Of a DNA stretch of 64,000 nucleotides, positions 8,452 to 16,945 are shown piece after piece. Location of the stretch: NCBI GenBank assembly GCA_947627885.1, contig CANQXP010000006.1, positions 1 through 64,000 of the forward strand, in the 5' to 3' direction. The stretch is from an uncultured Rikenella sp. (lineage in GTDB: Bacteria; Bacteroidota; Bacteroidia; Bacteroidales; Rikenellaceae). The number at the start of each line of letters is the position of its first letter. Position 1 is the stretch's first letter. The notes beneath the pieces are model-generated. The model made no database searches. It saw only the letters and a program-made list of their open reading frames with translations, and was not told the DNA's origin. A program made the translations under genes and the position numbers.

Positions 8452-9435
8452 TTACGATTCGATAATGACCAACTCCACGCCCAGCATCGAAGCCAGGTCG
8501 GAGATGAATTCCATGTAGCGCATATCGGCCTGCGGCGACATGCTGCCCAGGCATATCTTGGCCGGGTGCAGCGCCTCAATGCAGTCCTCGATGGCCGCCC
8601 GCACCAGCCGCATCCCCTCCACCGAGAAGACCGAATGGCCGAAGGCCGCTGTGAACGCCCGGTTTTCCGAGAACAGCTCCAGCGTGGGAATGATCTCGAT
8701 ATGGCTTCGTTTGGCCGCCGCCGCGAGCTGCTGCAACTGCCTGGTGCTGTAATAGCCGTCGGCCGGGTAGAGCCGGTTCGCCAACCCCGCCGTTTCGAGC
8801 GAAGGGCTCTCCATGCGCCAGTTATCCGTGCTGACCAGAATCAGGTAGACCTCCTTCGACCTGCCGCCCAGCCGCTTCACCGCCGCCTCCAGGTCGCTCA
8901 CCGGCCTCAGGCTGGACGCGGCGTCCGCCGTGGCGTCATGGTCGCGCGCCGCCTTCCGCGCGCCCCAATCCGTCAGGATCCCACCCTGGATATACTTATT
9001 TCCGGCGGCGTCCTTCACCACCATCCCCTCCAGCATCTCCACGGCATGCCGCAGGGCGTTCTCGCTGGTGAAAGCCACGGTGATGCGCCGCGTCTTGACA
9101 CTGATCTGCCACGCGTCGTTCCCCGCCGCCCCCTCGATGGAATTCACCTTCACGAAGGTGATCCGGTTGCGGGCCTTGTTGTAGGCGTTCGAAGCCGCCG
9201 CCCCCTGCGAACGGAGCCATTTGGCGAAGTCGGTGGAGGTGTTGCGGTGTTCGAAATCGGAGGTGACGAAAATGGTTTTGTCCAGCAGGAACTTCTGCCG
9301 GGTCTGTACCGACTGGCGGGGCTTATGCTGCCCGGCGGGACTTTTGTGCTGTCCCGCCGCCGCGAGCGGGCACAGCAGGACCGCCAGGCCGAAAGCCGCG
9401 CACAGCCACCGGCGCACCGGCCGTCGGGGGAGCAT
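8452..9435 (-). CDS. GH20-like secreted protein with incomplete catalytic barrel
   Basis: A protein of about 327 residues with a signal peptide (RRPVRRW, then a hydrophobic run ending AAAGQ). The middle resembles the N-terminal non-catalytic domain of GH20 hexosaminidases. The C-terminal part contains a GH20-like barrel start (YYSTRQLQQLAAAAKRSHIE followed by IIPTLEL), but the protein ends at about residue 325, far short of a full barrel, and I do not see the Asp-Glu catalytic pair. It may be a binding or vestigial protein. ATGs exist at 9468, 9453 and 9435; the last is chosen because a perfect minus-7 box at 9457-9464 would put transcription start just upstream of it. Confidence 0.6.
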   Translation of the reverse strand: MLPRRPVRRWLCAAFGLAVLLCPLAAAGQHKSPAGQHKPRQSVQTRQKFLLDKTIFVTSDFEHRNTSTDFAKWLRSQGAAASNAYNKARNRITFVKVNSIEGAAGNDAWQISVKTRRITVAFTSENALRHAVEMLEGMVVKDAAGNKYIQGGILTDWGARKAARDHDATADAASSLRPVSDLEAAVKRLGGRSKEVYLILVSTDNWRMESPSLETAGLANRLYPADGYYSTRQLQQLAAAAKRSHIEIIPTLELFSENRAFTAAFGHSVFSVEGMRLVRAAIEDCIEALHPAKICLGSMSPQADMRYMEFISDLASMLGVELVIIES

Positions 9436-9456
9436 CTTTTTCGCGAAAATCATTTT

Positions 9457-9464
9457 CAAAGATA
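9457..9464 (-). promoter_or_regulatory. Minus-7 promoter element for the GH20-like/dtd/polyprenyl synthase run
   Basis: On the minus strand TATCTTTG matches TAnnTTTG exactly. No TTG is seen at the expected distance upstream. Its position inside the longest open frame argues for the start codon at 9435. Confidence 0.5.
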
Positions 9465-9509
9465 ACAAAAAATTCTACCTTTATAGTCCTATCCACATTC
9501 CGCACGCCG

Positions 9510-10241
9510 ATGAAGAAGGTCGTTATCATTCCCATCTACAACGAGATAGAAAATATCGAAGCGATGATCGAGAAGGTCTTTTCGCTGCCCGGAGAGTTCG
9601 ACATGCTGGTGATCGACGACGGCTCGCCGGACGGCACGGCGGATGTGGTGCGCAAGGCTATGGCCCAGAAGTACGCCGGAAAGCTCCATATGATCGAGCG
9701 GCCCGGAAAACTGGGGTTGGGGACGGCTTACCTCACGGGCTTCAAGTGGGCTTTGCAGCAGGGTTACGACTATATTTTCGAGATGGACTGCGACTTCTCG
9801 CACGACCCGGACGACCTGGTGCGGCTCTTCAAGGCTTGCCACGAGGGAGGGGCCGACGTGGCCATCGGTTCGCGGTACGTGACGGGCGTGAACGTGATAA
9901 ACTGGCCGATCGGGCGGGTGATTATGTCGTACTATGCTTCGGCCTATGTGCGGCGCGTGCTGGGAATACCGGTGCGGGACTGCACCGCGGGTTTCGTCTG
10001 TTTTCGGTCGGATGTACTGCGGACGATCGACCTCGACCATATCCGGATGAAGGGCTACGGGTTCCAGATCGAGATGAAGTATTCGGCCTGGAAGCTGGGT
10101 TTCCGCATTACTGAGGTGCCGATCATCTTCACCGACCGCACGCGGGGCAGTTCGAAGATGAGCAGCGGCATCTTCGGCGAGGCGTTCTGGGGGGTGCTGA
10201 GCATGCGGTTCCGCAAGATACGGCCGGCGGTGCATCATTGA
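9510..10241 (+). CDS. Polyprenol monophosphomannose synthase (GT2)
   Basis: A 243-residue family 2 glycosyltransferase of the dolichol-phosphate mannosyltransferase type, which transfers a sugar from a nucleotide donor to a polyprenyl phosphate at the membrane. Motifs: VVIIPIYNEIENI at the start, VIDDGSPDGTADVV for nucleotide binding, MDCDFSHDP as the metal-binding DxD, and GSRYVTGV. There is no C-terminal membrane domain, so it is the short soluble form. A weak TACCTTTA box lies at 9476-9483. The following dihydroorotase gene is 87-108 bp downstream. Confidence 0.88.
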   Translation: MKKVVIIPIYNEIENIEAMIEKVFSLPGEFDMLVIDDGSPDGTADVVRKAMAQKYAGKLHMIERPGKLGLGTAYLTGFKWALQQGYDYIFEMDCDFSHDPDDLVRLFKACHEGGADVAIGSRYVTGVNVINWPIGRVIMSYYASAYVRRVLGIPVRDCTAGFVCFRSDVLRTIDLDHIRMKGYGFQIEMKYSAWKLGFRITEVPIIFTDRTRGSSKMSSGIFGEAFWGVLSMRFRKIRPAVHH

Positions 10242-10349
10242 CCCTGAACAGCCGGCTCAAATTCATTCCGGCGGTGAGCAAGCGAGCTACGCAGTCCCGC
10301 TGGCTACGGCCTGTCCTTTGGCGCAGAAATGGATATTAACAGACAATCT

Positions 10350-11702
10350 ATGATACTGATAGACAACGCCTCGATATGCAACGAAGGCCGCATTTTCCGG
10401 GGATGGATCACCATCGACGGCGAGCGGATCTCCGCCATTGGGGAAGGCGAATGCCCTGCCTCGGTAAAAGAGAGCGCCGCTGAGACCGTGGATGCCGGCG
10501 GCGCTTTGGCGATGCCCGGCGCGATCGACGATCAAGTGCATTTCCGGGAACCGGGCCTGACCGAAAAGGCCGAGATACTCACCGAATCCCGCGCTGCCGC
10601 GGCCGGAGGGGTCACCTCCTATATGGAGATGCCCAATACCCGGCCGCCCGCGACGACCATCGGGCTGTTGGAGGAGAAGTATGCGCGGGCTGCGGAGGTG
10701 TCCGCCGTGAACTACTCGTTCTACCTGGGGGCGACCAACGACAATATCGCCGAGATCGAGCGCGTCGATCCCGAACGGATATGCGGGGTGAAGGTCTTTA
10801 TGGGCTCCTCGACCGGCAATATGCTGGTGGACAACGAACAGACGCTGGCGGACATTTTCCGCCTCTCGCCGACGCTGGTGGCGACGCACTGCGAAGACGA
10901 GGCCACGATCCGGGCCAACCTCGCCTCGGCGCGGCGGGCGTTCGGGGACAACATCCCGATCGCCATGCATCCCGTGATCCGGAGCGCCGAGGCGTGCTAC
11001 CGTTCCACGGTGCATGCCGTGGAACTGGTGCACAAGTACGGTGGACGGCTTCACGTGCTGCACCTGAGCACGGCGCGCGAACTCGCTTTGTTCGAGCAGG
11101 GCAGGCCGCTGGAGGAGAAGCGTGTCACCAACGAGGTGTGCGTGCACCACCTGTGGTTCAGCGAAGGGGATTACGCGGCCAAAGGGAATTTCATCAAGTG
11201 GAACCCGTCGGTCAAGTCTGCCGCCGACCGCGACAGCCTGCGGGCGGCGGTTCGGAGCGGTCTGGTCGATGTGGTGGCCACGGATCATGCGCCGCACTTG
11301 TTGGCGGAAAAGCAACGACCGTACCTGGAGGCGCCGTCCGGCGGGCCGTTGGTGCAGCATTCGCTGCCCGCAATGCTGACGCTGGCCTCGCAGGGGGTAT
11401 TTACGGTGCCGCAGGTGGTGGAACGGATGTGCCATGCCCCGGCCCGGCTGTTCCGGATCAAGGAGCGGGGATTCCTCCGGCCCGGTTATTTTGCTGACAT
11501 AGCGATCGTGGAGCTGGACGCTCCATGGACTGTGGAACGGGGCCCGGAACTCCTGTACAAATGCGGGTGGTCGCCGTTGGAAGGGCTGACGCTGACGGCC
11601 AAAGTGCGGCAGACGTTCGTGAACGGGCAGAAGGTCTACTCCGCCGCAGCGGGTGTGGACGAATCGGTACGGGGACAAAGGCTGGCGTTCGGCCCGTTTT
11701 AA
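10350..11702 (+). CDS. pyrC: Dihydroorotase (Bacteroidetes type)
   Basis: A 450-residue amidohydrolase that closes carbamoyl-aspartate to dihydroorotate in pyrimidine synthesis. It carries MPGAIDDQVHFREPG, GSSTGNMLVDN, the substrate region RSAEACYRS, HVLHLST and the metal-binding ATDHAPH. The first histidine of the usual HxH motif is Gln62 (DDQVH), which I recall as normal for this Bacteroidetes subfamily. An ATG at 10329 would add seven residues; 10350 is preferred because MILIDNASICNEG lines up with the family start. pyrE is elsewhere in the window (41797-42426). Confidence 0.9.
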   Translation: MILIDNASICNEGRIFRGWITIDGERISAIGEGECPASVKESAAETVDAGGALAMPGAIDDQVHFREPGLTEKAEILTESRAAAAGGVTSYMEMPNTRPPATTIGLLEEKYARAAEVSAVNYSFYLGATNDNIAEIERVDPERICGVKVFMGSSTGNMLVDNEQTLADIFRLSPTLVATHCEDEATIRANLASARRAFGDNIPIAMHPVIRSAEACYRSTVHAVELVHKYGGRLHVLHLSTARELALFEQGRPLEEKRVTNEVCVHHLWFSEGDYAAKGNFIKWNPSVKSAADRDSLRAAVRSGLVDVVATDHAPHLLAEKQRPYLEAPSGGPLVQHSLPAMLTLASQGVFTVPQVVERMCHAPARLFRIKERGFLRPGYFADIAIVELDAPWTVERGPELLYKCGWSPLEGLTLTAKVRQTFVNGQKVYSAAAGVDESVRGQRLAFGPF

Positions 11703-11725
11703 ATATCCGGCCGGTCAAATAAGGC

Positions 11726-11755
11726 TTGGGAGTAAAGGAAAAATGATTATCTTTG
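11726..11755 (+). promoter_or_regulatory. Promoter of tRNA-Thr
   Basis: TTG at 11726-11728, a 19-bp spacer and a perfect TATCTTTG at 11748-11755. The tRNA begins 12 bp later. Confidence 0.85.
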
Positions 11756-11766
11756 CACCCGTAAAC

Positions 11767-11839
11767 GCCACAATAGCTCAGTCGGTAGAGCATTTCATTC
11801 GTAACGAAAAGGTCGCCAGTTCGAGCCTGGCTTGTGGCT
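11767..11839 (+). tRNA. tRNA-Thr (anticodon CGT)
   Basis: A 73-nt cloverleaf with acceptor GCCACAA/TTGTGGC, D arm GCTC/GAGC, anticodon loop TTCGTAA, T arm GCCAG-TTCGAGC-CTGGC and discriminator T. The anticodon stem has one A-C mismatch next to the loop. No CCA is encoded. Confidence 0.95.
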
Positions 11840-11847
11840 CTCCAGAC

Positions 11848-11885
11848 AAAAACGCCTTTGTAACACGGTTACAAAGGCGTTTTTA
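11848..11885. terminator. Bidirectional terminator after tRNA-Thr
   Basis: The perfect inverted repeat AAAAACGCCTTTGTAAC / GTTACAAAGGCGTTTTT ends the tRNA-Thr transcript. It also contains the last codons of the minus-strand response regulator, so it serves both directions. Confidence 0.9.
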
Positions 11886-12690
11886 TTTCCCCTTTCGCCG
11901 GGACATCCTCCCCCGTGCCGCCGGCTTTCGGTGCGATAAAGGCCCGCTGCGCCAAAAGCTGCATAAACTCGTCCCGGTATGAGTCCGAGACCGGGATGCG
12001 CACCTTGCCGAACACGATCCGCCCGCGCTCTATCGCCCTGACCGCCTGCATATGGACGATGTAGGAACGGTGCACCCGCACGAACTCCCCCTTGGGTAAT
12101 TGTTCCCCGATCGATTTCAGGCTCATCTGCGTCATCACGCTCGTACCGTCCGCCAGGCAGATCCGGACATAATCCTTGACCCCTTCGATATACAAAATAT
12201 CCTCCAACTTCACCCGCACCTGCCGGTAATCCGCCCGCACCCAGATGCTGTCCCGCCGCTCCGCCCCGCTTTCCGCTCCCGCCGGTTCCCCCGCCGACGT
12301 TTTCCGGAACCAGTCGTGCGCCTTCATCGCCGCCCGCAGGAACTCCGTATAACTCACCGGCTTGAGCAGGTAATCCAGCGCATCGACCCGGAACCCTTCC
12401 AAAGCGTATTCGCCGAACGCCGTGGTGAAGATCACCTTAGTCCGGCCGCCTCCCCGTTCCGCCAGCAGCCGCGAGAACTCGATCCCGTTCAGCTGCGGCA
12501 TCTGTATGTCCAGGAAAAGGAGGTCGATCTCCTCCCTGGTCCCTTTGCCCGCCTGTTCCATGCACTGCAAAGCCTCCACGGCGCTTCCGGCCCGTCCCGC
12601 CAGTTGCAGGAACGGCGTGCGTCCGACATAGTTTTCCAGCAGGTCGAGCGCCAGCGGCTCGTCGTCCACGATCAGGCAATTGAGCATCAT
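11869..12690 (-). CDS. LytTR-family response regulator
   Basis: A 273-residue two-component regulator. The receiver domain spans residues 1-120 with acidic pocket DDE at 9-11, phospho-acceptor D61 (LLFLDIQMPQLNG) and the conserved lysine in KPVSY. The C-terminal LytTR DNA-binding domain covers about residues 155-255 (ILYIEGVKDYVRI, HRSYIVH, PVSDSYRDEF). The start is the tandem ATGATG at 12690/12687, two bases after the kinase stop; a longer frame upstream is only overlap with the kinase. The last codons lie inside the 11848-11885 terminator. The kinase upstream is its likely partner, and the efflux genes further upstream are a possible target (inference from position). Confidence 0.93.
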   Translation of the reverse strand: MMLNCLIVDDEPLALDLLENYVGRTPFLQLAGRAGSAVEALQCMEQAGKGTREEIDLLFLDIQMPQLNGIEFSRLLAERGGGRTKVIFTTAFGEYALEGFRVDALDYLLKPVSYTEFLRAAMKAHDWFRKTSAGEPAGAESGAERRDSIWVRADYRQVRVKLEDILYIEGVKDYVRICLADGTSVMTQMSLKSIGEQLPKGEFVRVHRSYIVHMQAVRAIERGRIVFGKVRIPVSDSYRDEFMQLLAQRAFIAPKAGGTGEDVPAKGEIKTPL

Positions 12691-12692
12691 AA

Positions 12693-13793
12693 TCAGGTTA
12701 TGCAGTTTACGGTCATTTCGGCCACGAACGTATCCCCTTCCCGTTCCGTCCGCAAGGCGTGCCGCCCCGGATAGATCAGGCCGAGCCGCCGCCTCAGGTT
12801 CTCCAGCCCGATCCCTGAGCCGCTGCGGTCGTTGTCCCGTTTCGGGAAATAACTGTTCGCGATCCGGCACACGACGTCCCCTTTATCCTCCGCGACTTTC
12901 AGCGATATGTCCACGAACGACGGCGCGTCTGCCCACACCCCGTGTTTGAAGGCGTTTTCGATCAGCGTGATGAACAGCAGCGGCGCCACATAAAACCCCC
13001 GCATCGCAGCAGCGTCCTCCGGAATATCCACCCGCAGCTTCATCGTCCCCGGCAGCCGCAGGCTCATCAGCTCCACGTAGCTGCGCACGAACGCCAGCTC
13101 TTTCTCCAGCGGTACCAGATCCTGGTTTTTCTCGTACAGCACATGCCGCAGCAGGCCGCTCAACTGCAACACCGCCTCCTGCGCCCGTTCCGGCCCGATG
13201 GCGATCAGCGCGTAGATGTTGTTCAGCGTGTTGAACAGGAAATGGGGGTTGAGCTGGCTTTTGAGGTTTTGCAGTTCAGCCTGTGTCCGGGCCTGTTCGG
13301 CCTGCCGCCGTTCGGCTTCGGTGTCGTACCAGTTGCCGGTCACCCGGATCGCCACGCTTAGAGCCGCCGTAAGCCCCAGCAGCAATACGTCCCGCAGCAT
13401 AAAGACGGCCAGCGGCAAACGCGGCCCGTGATCGTCCGGCGGCGGCGCCTGTCCCTCGACCGTCGTCCGGTAAAAATCGAACCACAGGTGCATCAGCAGC
13501 ACGACAACGGTTATGAGAACGGCGTTCACCGCCACAAAACCGACGACGCGCCGCCGGAACAGCAGCCGCCCGATCAGCCCGAAATAGTTGACGTAAAAGA
13601 CGAGCATAAAGCTCAGCGGAACCATGCAGTAACCGGCATACCACACCCAATCAACTGTCCTGCCGCTGCCCTGGCTGAACAACAGCGGAAAGCCGAACAT
13701 CAGCCCCCACGCGATGGCGTGGATGGCGACGGTCAATCCTCTATGGCGATTCCTGCGTCCCATTGCTCCTGCAAGATAATGATTTTTATCCAT
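12693..13793 (-). CDS. LytS/YehU-type sensor histidine kinase
   Basis: A 366-residue inner-membrane kinase. Four hydrophobic segments lie around residues 21-41, 51-71, 83-103 and 128-149, without a periplasmic sensor domain of note. A short coiled coil follows (ERRQAEQARTQAELQNLKSQ), then the His_kinase domain with H184 in LNPHFLFNTLNNIY, and an ATPase domain with the N box ENAFKHGV and a GSGIGLENL G box. It would phosphorylate the LytTR regulator encoded 2 bp downstream. The signal is unknown. Confidence 0.92.
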   Translation of the reverse strand: MDKNHYLAGAMGRRNRHRGLTVAIHAIAWGLMFGFPLLFSQGSGRTVDWVWYAGYCMVPLSFMLVFYVNYFGLIGRLLFRRRVVGFVAVNAVLITVVVLLMHLWFDFYRTTVEGQAPPPDDHGPRLPLAVFMLRDVLLLGLTAALSVAIRVTGNWYDTEAERRQAEQARTQAELQNLKSQLNPHFLFNTLNNIYALIAIGPERAQEAVLQLSGLLRHVLYEKNQDLVPLEKELAFVRSYVELMSLRLPGTMKLRVDIPEDAAAMRGFYVAPLLFITLIENAFKHGVWADAPSFVDISLKVAEDKGDVVCRIANSYFPKRDNDRSGSGIGLENLRRRLGLIYPGRHALRTEREGDTFVAEMTVNCIT

Positions 13794-13845
13794 TGCCGTA
13801 TAATTTATCCTGCGATTAATCGTATTACTTCATTACTTTGTGTTT

Positions 13846-14095
13846 GAGGGAACCGCCGCGTCAGCGGCCGGCCCGAACCGACGCCGCATCCGAGTTGCCA
13901 TTAGGCTCGCCTAAATGGCCGAGGCGCAAGGAGGAAGCCCGAAGGGCAACCCACCCCCGGCGGAGGGTCGCAACTGCGCTGCGCTTGTTTTGCCTCCGCT
14001 GGCTCCGGGACTTCGGCAGACAAAGGATCCGGTAATTACAGCCCGGAAAGACCCAACGAGACCTCTTTGTTCACAAAGAGGACGGTACCCTCCAA
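13846..14095. repeat. Mosaic nested-palindromic repeat element
   Basis: Fills the space between the permease stop and the kinase start. It contains CGGCCGGCCCGAACCGACGC, the module TTGCCATTAGGCTCGCCTAA followed by ATGGCCGAGGCGCAAGGAGG, the GC module GCAACTGCGCTGCGCTTGTT, and the terminal hairpin CCTCTTTGTTCACAAAGAGG (14062-14081). The palindrome TTAGGCtcGCCTAA occupies the slot that holds TCAAGCC-GCTTGA in the copies at 23.8 and 58.4 kb. Confidence 0.75.
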
Positions 14096-14132
14096 CACAG
14101 AGAAAAAGGTAAATACGATTAACCGTAGGAAT

Positions 14133-15353
14133 TTATTCATATCGGATCGCCTCGATCGGATCCAGCCGGGCCGCCTTTTGCGCCGGGTACCAGCCGAAGA
14201 AGATCCCCGTCACCGTGCAGACCGCGAACGACAGCACCACCGAATAGGCCTGCACATAGACCGGCCAGCCCGCCAGGTATTTGATCGCCGCCGACGCTCC
14301 CACGCCCAGCAGCACCCCGATCAGTCCCCCCATCACGCTGATGATCACCGCCTCGATCAGGAATTGGAACAGGATATGCCTTCCCTTGGCCCCGATCGAC
14401 ATCCGCAGGCCGATCTCCCGCGTGCGCTCCGTCACCGACACGTACATGATATTCATGATCCCGATGCCCCCCACCAGCAGCGAGATCCCCGCGATGCACG
14501 CCAGCAACACCGTCATCATCTCGGTCGTAGAACTCAGCATCGTGCTCAGCTCCTCCTGCGAGCGGATCTCGAAATCGTCGTCCGCCGTCTCTGTCAGCTT
14601 GTGGTTGCGTCGCAGGATCTCCGTAATCTCCTCCACCGCCTGGTCCGTCGCCCCCTCCGAGAGCGCCGAGCAGAAAATGCCCTGCAGGTACGTGATCGCC
14701 AGCACACGTTTCTGGATCGTCGTGTACGGCGCCAGGATCAGGTCGTCCTGGTCTTGTCCCATCGAGTTGTAGCCCTTCGGCACCAGCACCCCGACGATGC
14801 GGAACGGTATCTTGTCCAGCCGGATCGTCTTGCCTAGCGGGCTCTCCCCGTTGGTGAACAGCTCGTCCGCCACCGATTTGCCCACCACGCAGACCTTCGC
14901 CGCCGAGCGAATGTCGCTTTCTGTGAACATCTCCCCCTCGCCGACCGAATACTTGCGGATATCCAGATACTCCGGGCCGACCCCGTAAGCCGTCGTCGGC
15001 GTATTGTTGGCCCCGTAGATCGCCTGCCCGCTGGCATTGACCGTCGGCGACACCGCCGAGACCCACGACGACTCGTCGCGGATCGCCTCGTAGTCCGCCA
15101 GCTTCAGCGTCTGCATGTCGCTCGCGCTGAGCCGAACCCCGCCGCTGCGGTCGAATTTCGGGTGAATCATGATCATGTTCGACCCCATTTCCGAGATCTG
15201 CGACCGGATGCTCCGCTTCGATCCCTGGCCGATGGCCAGCATCGCGATGACGGACGCCACTCCGATGATAATTCCCAGCATCGTCAGGAATCCCCGGAAC
15301 TTGTTGTTGTTCAACGCCCGCAGCGCAATGCGCACCAGATTTTTATAATTCAT
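14133..15353 (-). CDS. MacB-type ABC transporter permease
   Basis: A 406-residue permease with one N-terminal transmembrane helix, a periplasmic MacB core domain (residues about 45-240) and three C-terminal helices forming the FtsX domain (near 280, 335 and 375; GIGIMNIMYVSVTERTREIG). As in MacB systems it should transmit ATP-driven movement to the adaptor and outer-membrane tunnel rather than carry substrate through the membrane. The ATPase is encoded separately upstream on the same strand, unlike the fused E. coli MacB. Substrate unknown. Confidence 0.9.
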   Translation of the reverse strand: MNYKNLVRIALRALNNNKFRGFLTMLGIIIGVASVIAMLAIGQGSKRSIRSQISEMGSNMIMIHPKFDRSGGVRLSASDMQTLKLADYEAIRDESSWVSAVSPTVNASGQAIYGANNTPTTAYGVGPEYLDIRKYSVGEGEMFTESDIRSAAKVCVVGKSVADELFTNGESPLGKTIRLDKIPFRIVGVLVPKGYNSMGQDQDDLILAPYTTIQKRVLAITYLQGIFCSALSEGATDQAVEEITEILRRNHKLTETADDDFEIRSQEELSTMLSSTTEMMTVLLACIAGISLLVGGIGIMNIMYVSVTERTREIGLRMSIGAKGRHILFQFLIEAVIISVMGGLIGVLLGVGASAAIKYLAGWPVYVQAYSVVLSFAVCTVTGIFFGWYPAQKAARLDPIEAIRYE

Positions 15354-15403
15354 CGTCCGTTTGATTTAGATTATCGATCTTTTATTTGTACCCCTTATTC
15401 ATT

Positions 15404-15640
15404 GGGTTGGAGGCAACTGTGCTCTTTGTGAACAAAGAGAACCCGTTTCTGCGGTGAGCATCGCGAGCCGCGCAGGCCGGAGCCACCCCCGGCGAAGGCC
15501 TGCAACCGCGCTGCGCTTGTTTTGGCCTCGCTGGCTCCGGCAGATGTAACCATTGGCCGGCTTTAACAAGGTAGCACGAGGAAGACCCAAGGTCAACGCG
15601 AAGCCAACAAGCTGCAGTTCTCTCAAACCCGAAGAACAGG
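15404..15640. repeat. Mosaic repeat element between permease and ATPase genes
   Basis: Begins with the terminal hairpin CTCTTTGTGAACAAAGAG (15422-15439), then GAGCATCGCGAGCCGCGCAG, the GC module (CCGGCGAAGGCCTGCAACCG, CTTGTTTTGGCCTCGCTGGC) and GGTAGCACGAGGAAGACC. Same modules as 13.9, 25.6 and 58.5 kb. It lies inside the efflux operon, so it should be transcribed. Confidence 0.7.
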
Positions 15641-15674
15641 ATGCCAAATAAAAGATCGAATAAAATTCAGACCG

Positions 15675-16418
15675 TTAGTCGTTTTCTTTGGGCAGTGCTT
15701 CCAGCGCCTCCCGCGCCGAGCGTACGTCCGCGTTCAACGTGTCCGACACCAGACGTCCGTCGCGCAGCGTGATGTTGCGGCTGCTGAACTGCGCCAGCTC
15801 CGGGTTATGCGTCACGAAAATGATCGTCCGGCCCTCGGCGTGAAGCCGTTGGAACAGCGTCAGGATCTCGAACGAAGTCCGCGTGTCGAGGTTACCCGTC
15901 GCCTCGTCCGCCAGCAGGATCACCGGGTCATTGACCAGCGCGCGGGCGATTGCCACGCGCTGCTGCTGTCCCCCCGACATCTGGTTCGACCGGTGGCCCA
16001 TGCGCTCGGCCAGCCCCACCTCGACCAGCGCAGCGGCCGCCTTCTCCTTCCGCTGCCGGGCCGAAAACCCCTTGTTGTAGAGCAGCGGCAGCTCCACGTT
16101 CTCCAGCGCCGTCGTTTTCGGCAGCAGGTTATAGCTCTGGAACACGAAGCCGATCTTGCGGTTGCGCAGCGTGGCCCGGTCGTTCTTGCCCATCGTCCGC
16201 ACCGGGATGCCGTCGAGGTAATACTCCCCCGCAGTAGGCGTGTCGAGGCAGCCCAGCAGGTTCAGCATGGTCGATTTCCCGGAGCCGCTCGTCCCCATGA
16301 TCGTCACGAACTCGCCGGGGCGGATCGAGAACGACACCCCCCGCAAGGCGTGCACAGTCTCGCTTCCCACCGTGAAATCACGCTTTATGTTTTCGATTCT
16401 GATAATCTCTTTTTCCAT
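15675..16418 (-). CDS. MacB-type ABC transporter ATP-binding protein
   Basis: A 247-residue LolD/MacB-like ATPase. Walker [13 protein letters not shown] loop [19 protein letters not shown], signature [14 protein letters not shown], Walker [14 protein letters not shown], and H loop FVTHNPEL are all present. The start [12 protein letters not shown] at 16418 is chosen; MNKLNV at 16436 is an alternative. A much longer open frame (to 16643) only runs through the upstream repeat and should not be annotated. It powers the permease encoded downstream. Confidence 0.93.
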   Translation of the reverse strand: MEKEIIRIENIKRDFTVGSETVHALRGVSFSIRPGEFVTIMGTSGSGKSTMLNLLGCLDTPTAGEYYLDGIPVRTMGKNDRATLRNRKIGFVFQSYNLLPKTTALENVELPLLYNKGFSARQRKEKAAAALVEVGLAERMGHRSNQMSGGQQQRVAIARALVNDPVILLADEATGNLDTRTSFEILTLFQRLHAEGRTIIFVTHNPELAQFSSRNITLRDGRLVSDTLNADVRSAREALEALPKEND

Positions 16419-16479
16419 TACATTCAACTTATTCATAAGACCGGCCACAGTTTGTAGAGAGTGCGCATTCCCCTGTCGA

Positions 16480-16945
16480 TTACGGGCCGGAGCCGGCGGT
16501 GCCGGTGGGCACTCCAACCGGGCTGTAACTACACTATGTTGCAGGCCTACGCCGGGGTGGGTTGCCGTTCTGGCTTCCTCCTTGCGCCTCGGCCATTTAG
16601 GCGAGCCTAATGGCAACTCGGCTGCGGCGTCGGTTCGGGCCAACCGTTGTCGCGCAAGCGTTGCCTGTTTTATTGAGTGTAATTACCCTGTTCGGCCTCG
16701 CGCCGCCCCCCGGCAGCGCAGCTGCCCGGCGCAGAGGCCGCCGTTGACACGGGGATAAGACGGCCCGTGCTTTCGGGTTTGAGCCGCGGTGCCTGCGGGC
16801 ACTCCATCAAGGTTGTAACGCCCCCAAGGCACTGGCGGCAGGCTTGGTGCCTCCAATGAGTCGCATTTCTCATTCTTTCGTTTTCGGGCACCCCAGCCCC
16901 CCACGGGGGAGCCCGGCCATTCTAACGAAGGCGATACCCGCTCAG
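16480..16945. repeat. Long mosaic repeat region between ATPase and adaptor genes
   Basis: About 465 bp without a credible gene. It carries two diverged copies of one module, GTGCCGGTGGGCACTCCAAC followed by CGGGCTGTAAC (near 16500) and GTGCCTGCGGGCACTCCATC followed by AAGGTTGTAAC (near 16790). It also holds the CTCCTTGCGCCTCGGCCATT module with palindrome TTAGGCgaGCCTAA, and hairpins such as CCGGCAGCGCAGCTGCCCGG. The GGCTGTAAC string also ends modules at 27.93 and 43.16 kb. Confidence 0.7.

Noticed and set aside
12691..12870. 60-residue extension of the LytTR regulator
   Set aside because: It lies wholly within the kinase gene; the receiver domain starts at the ATGATG after the kinase stop.
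16419..16643. N-terminal extension of the MacB-type ATPase (75 extra residues)
   Set aside because: It translates the repeat element (similar peptide strings such as PKWPRRKEEAR appear in other repeats), and the family starts at [10 protein letters not shown].
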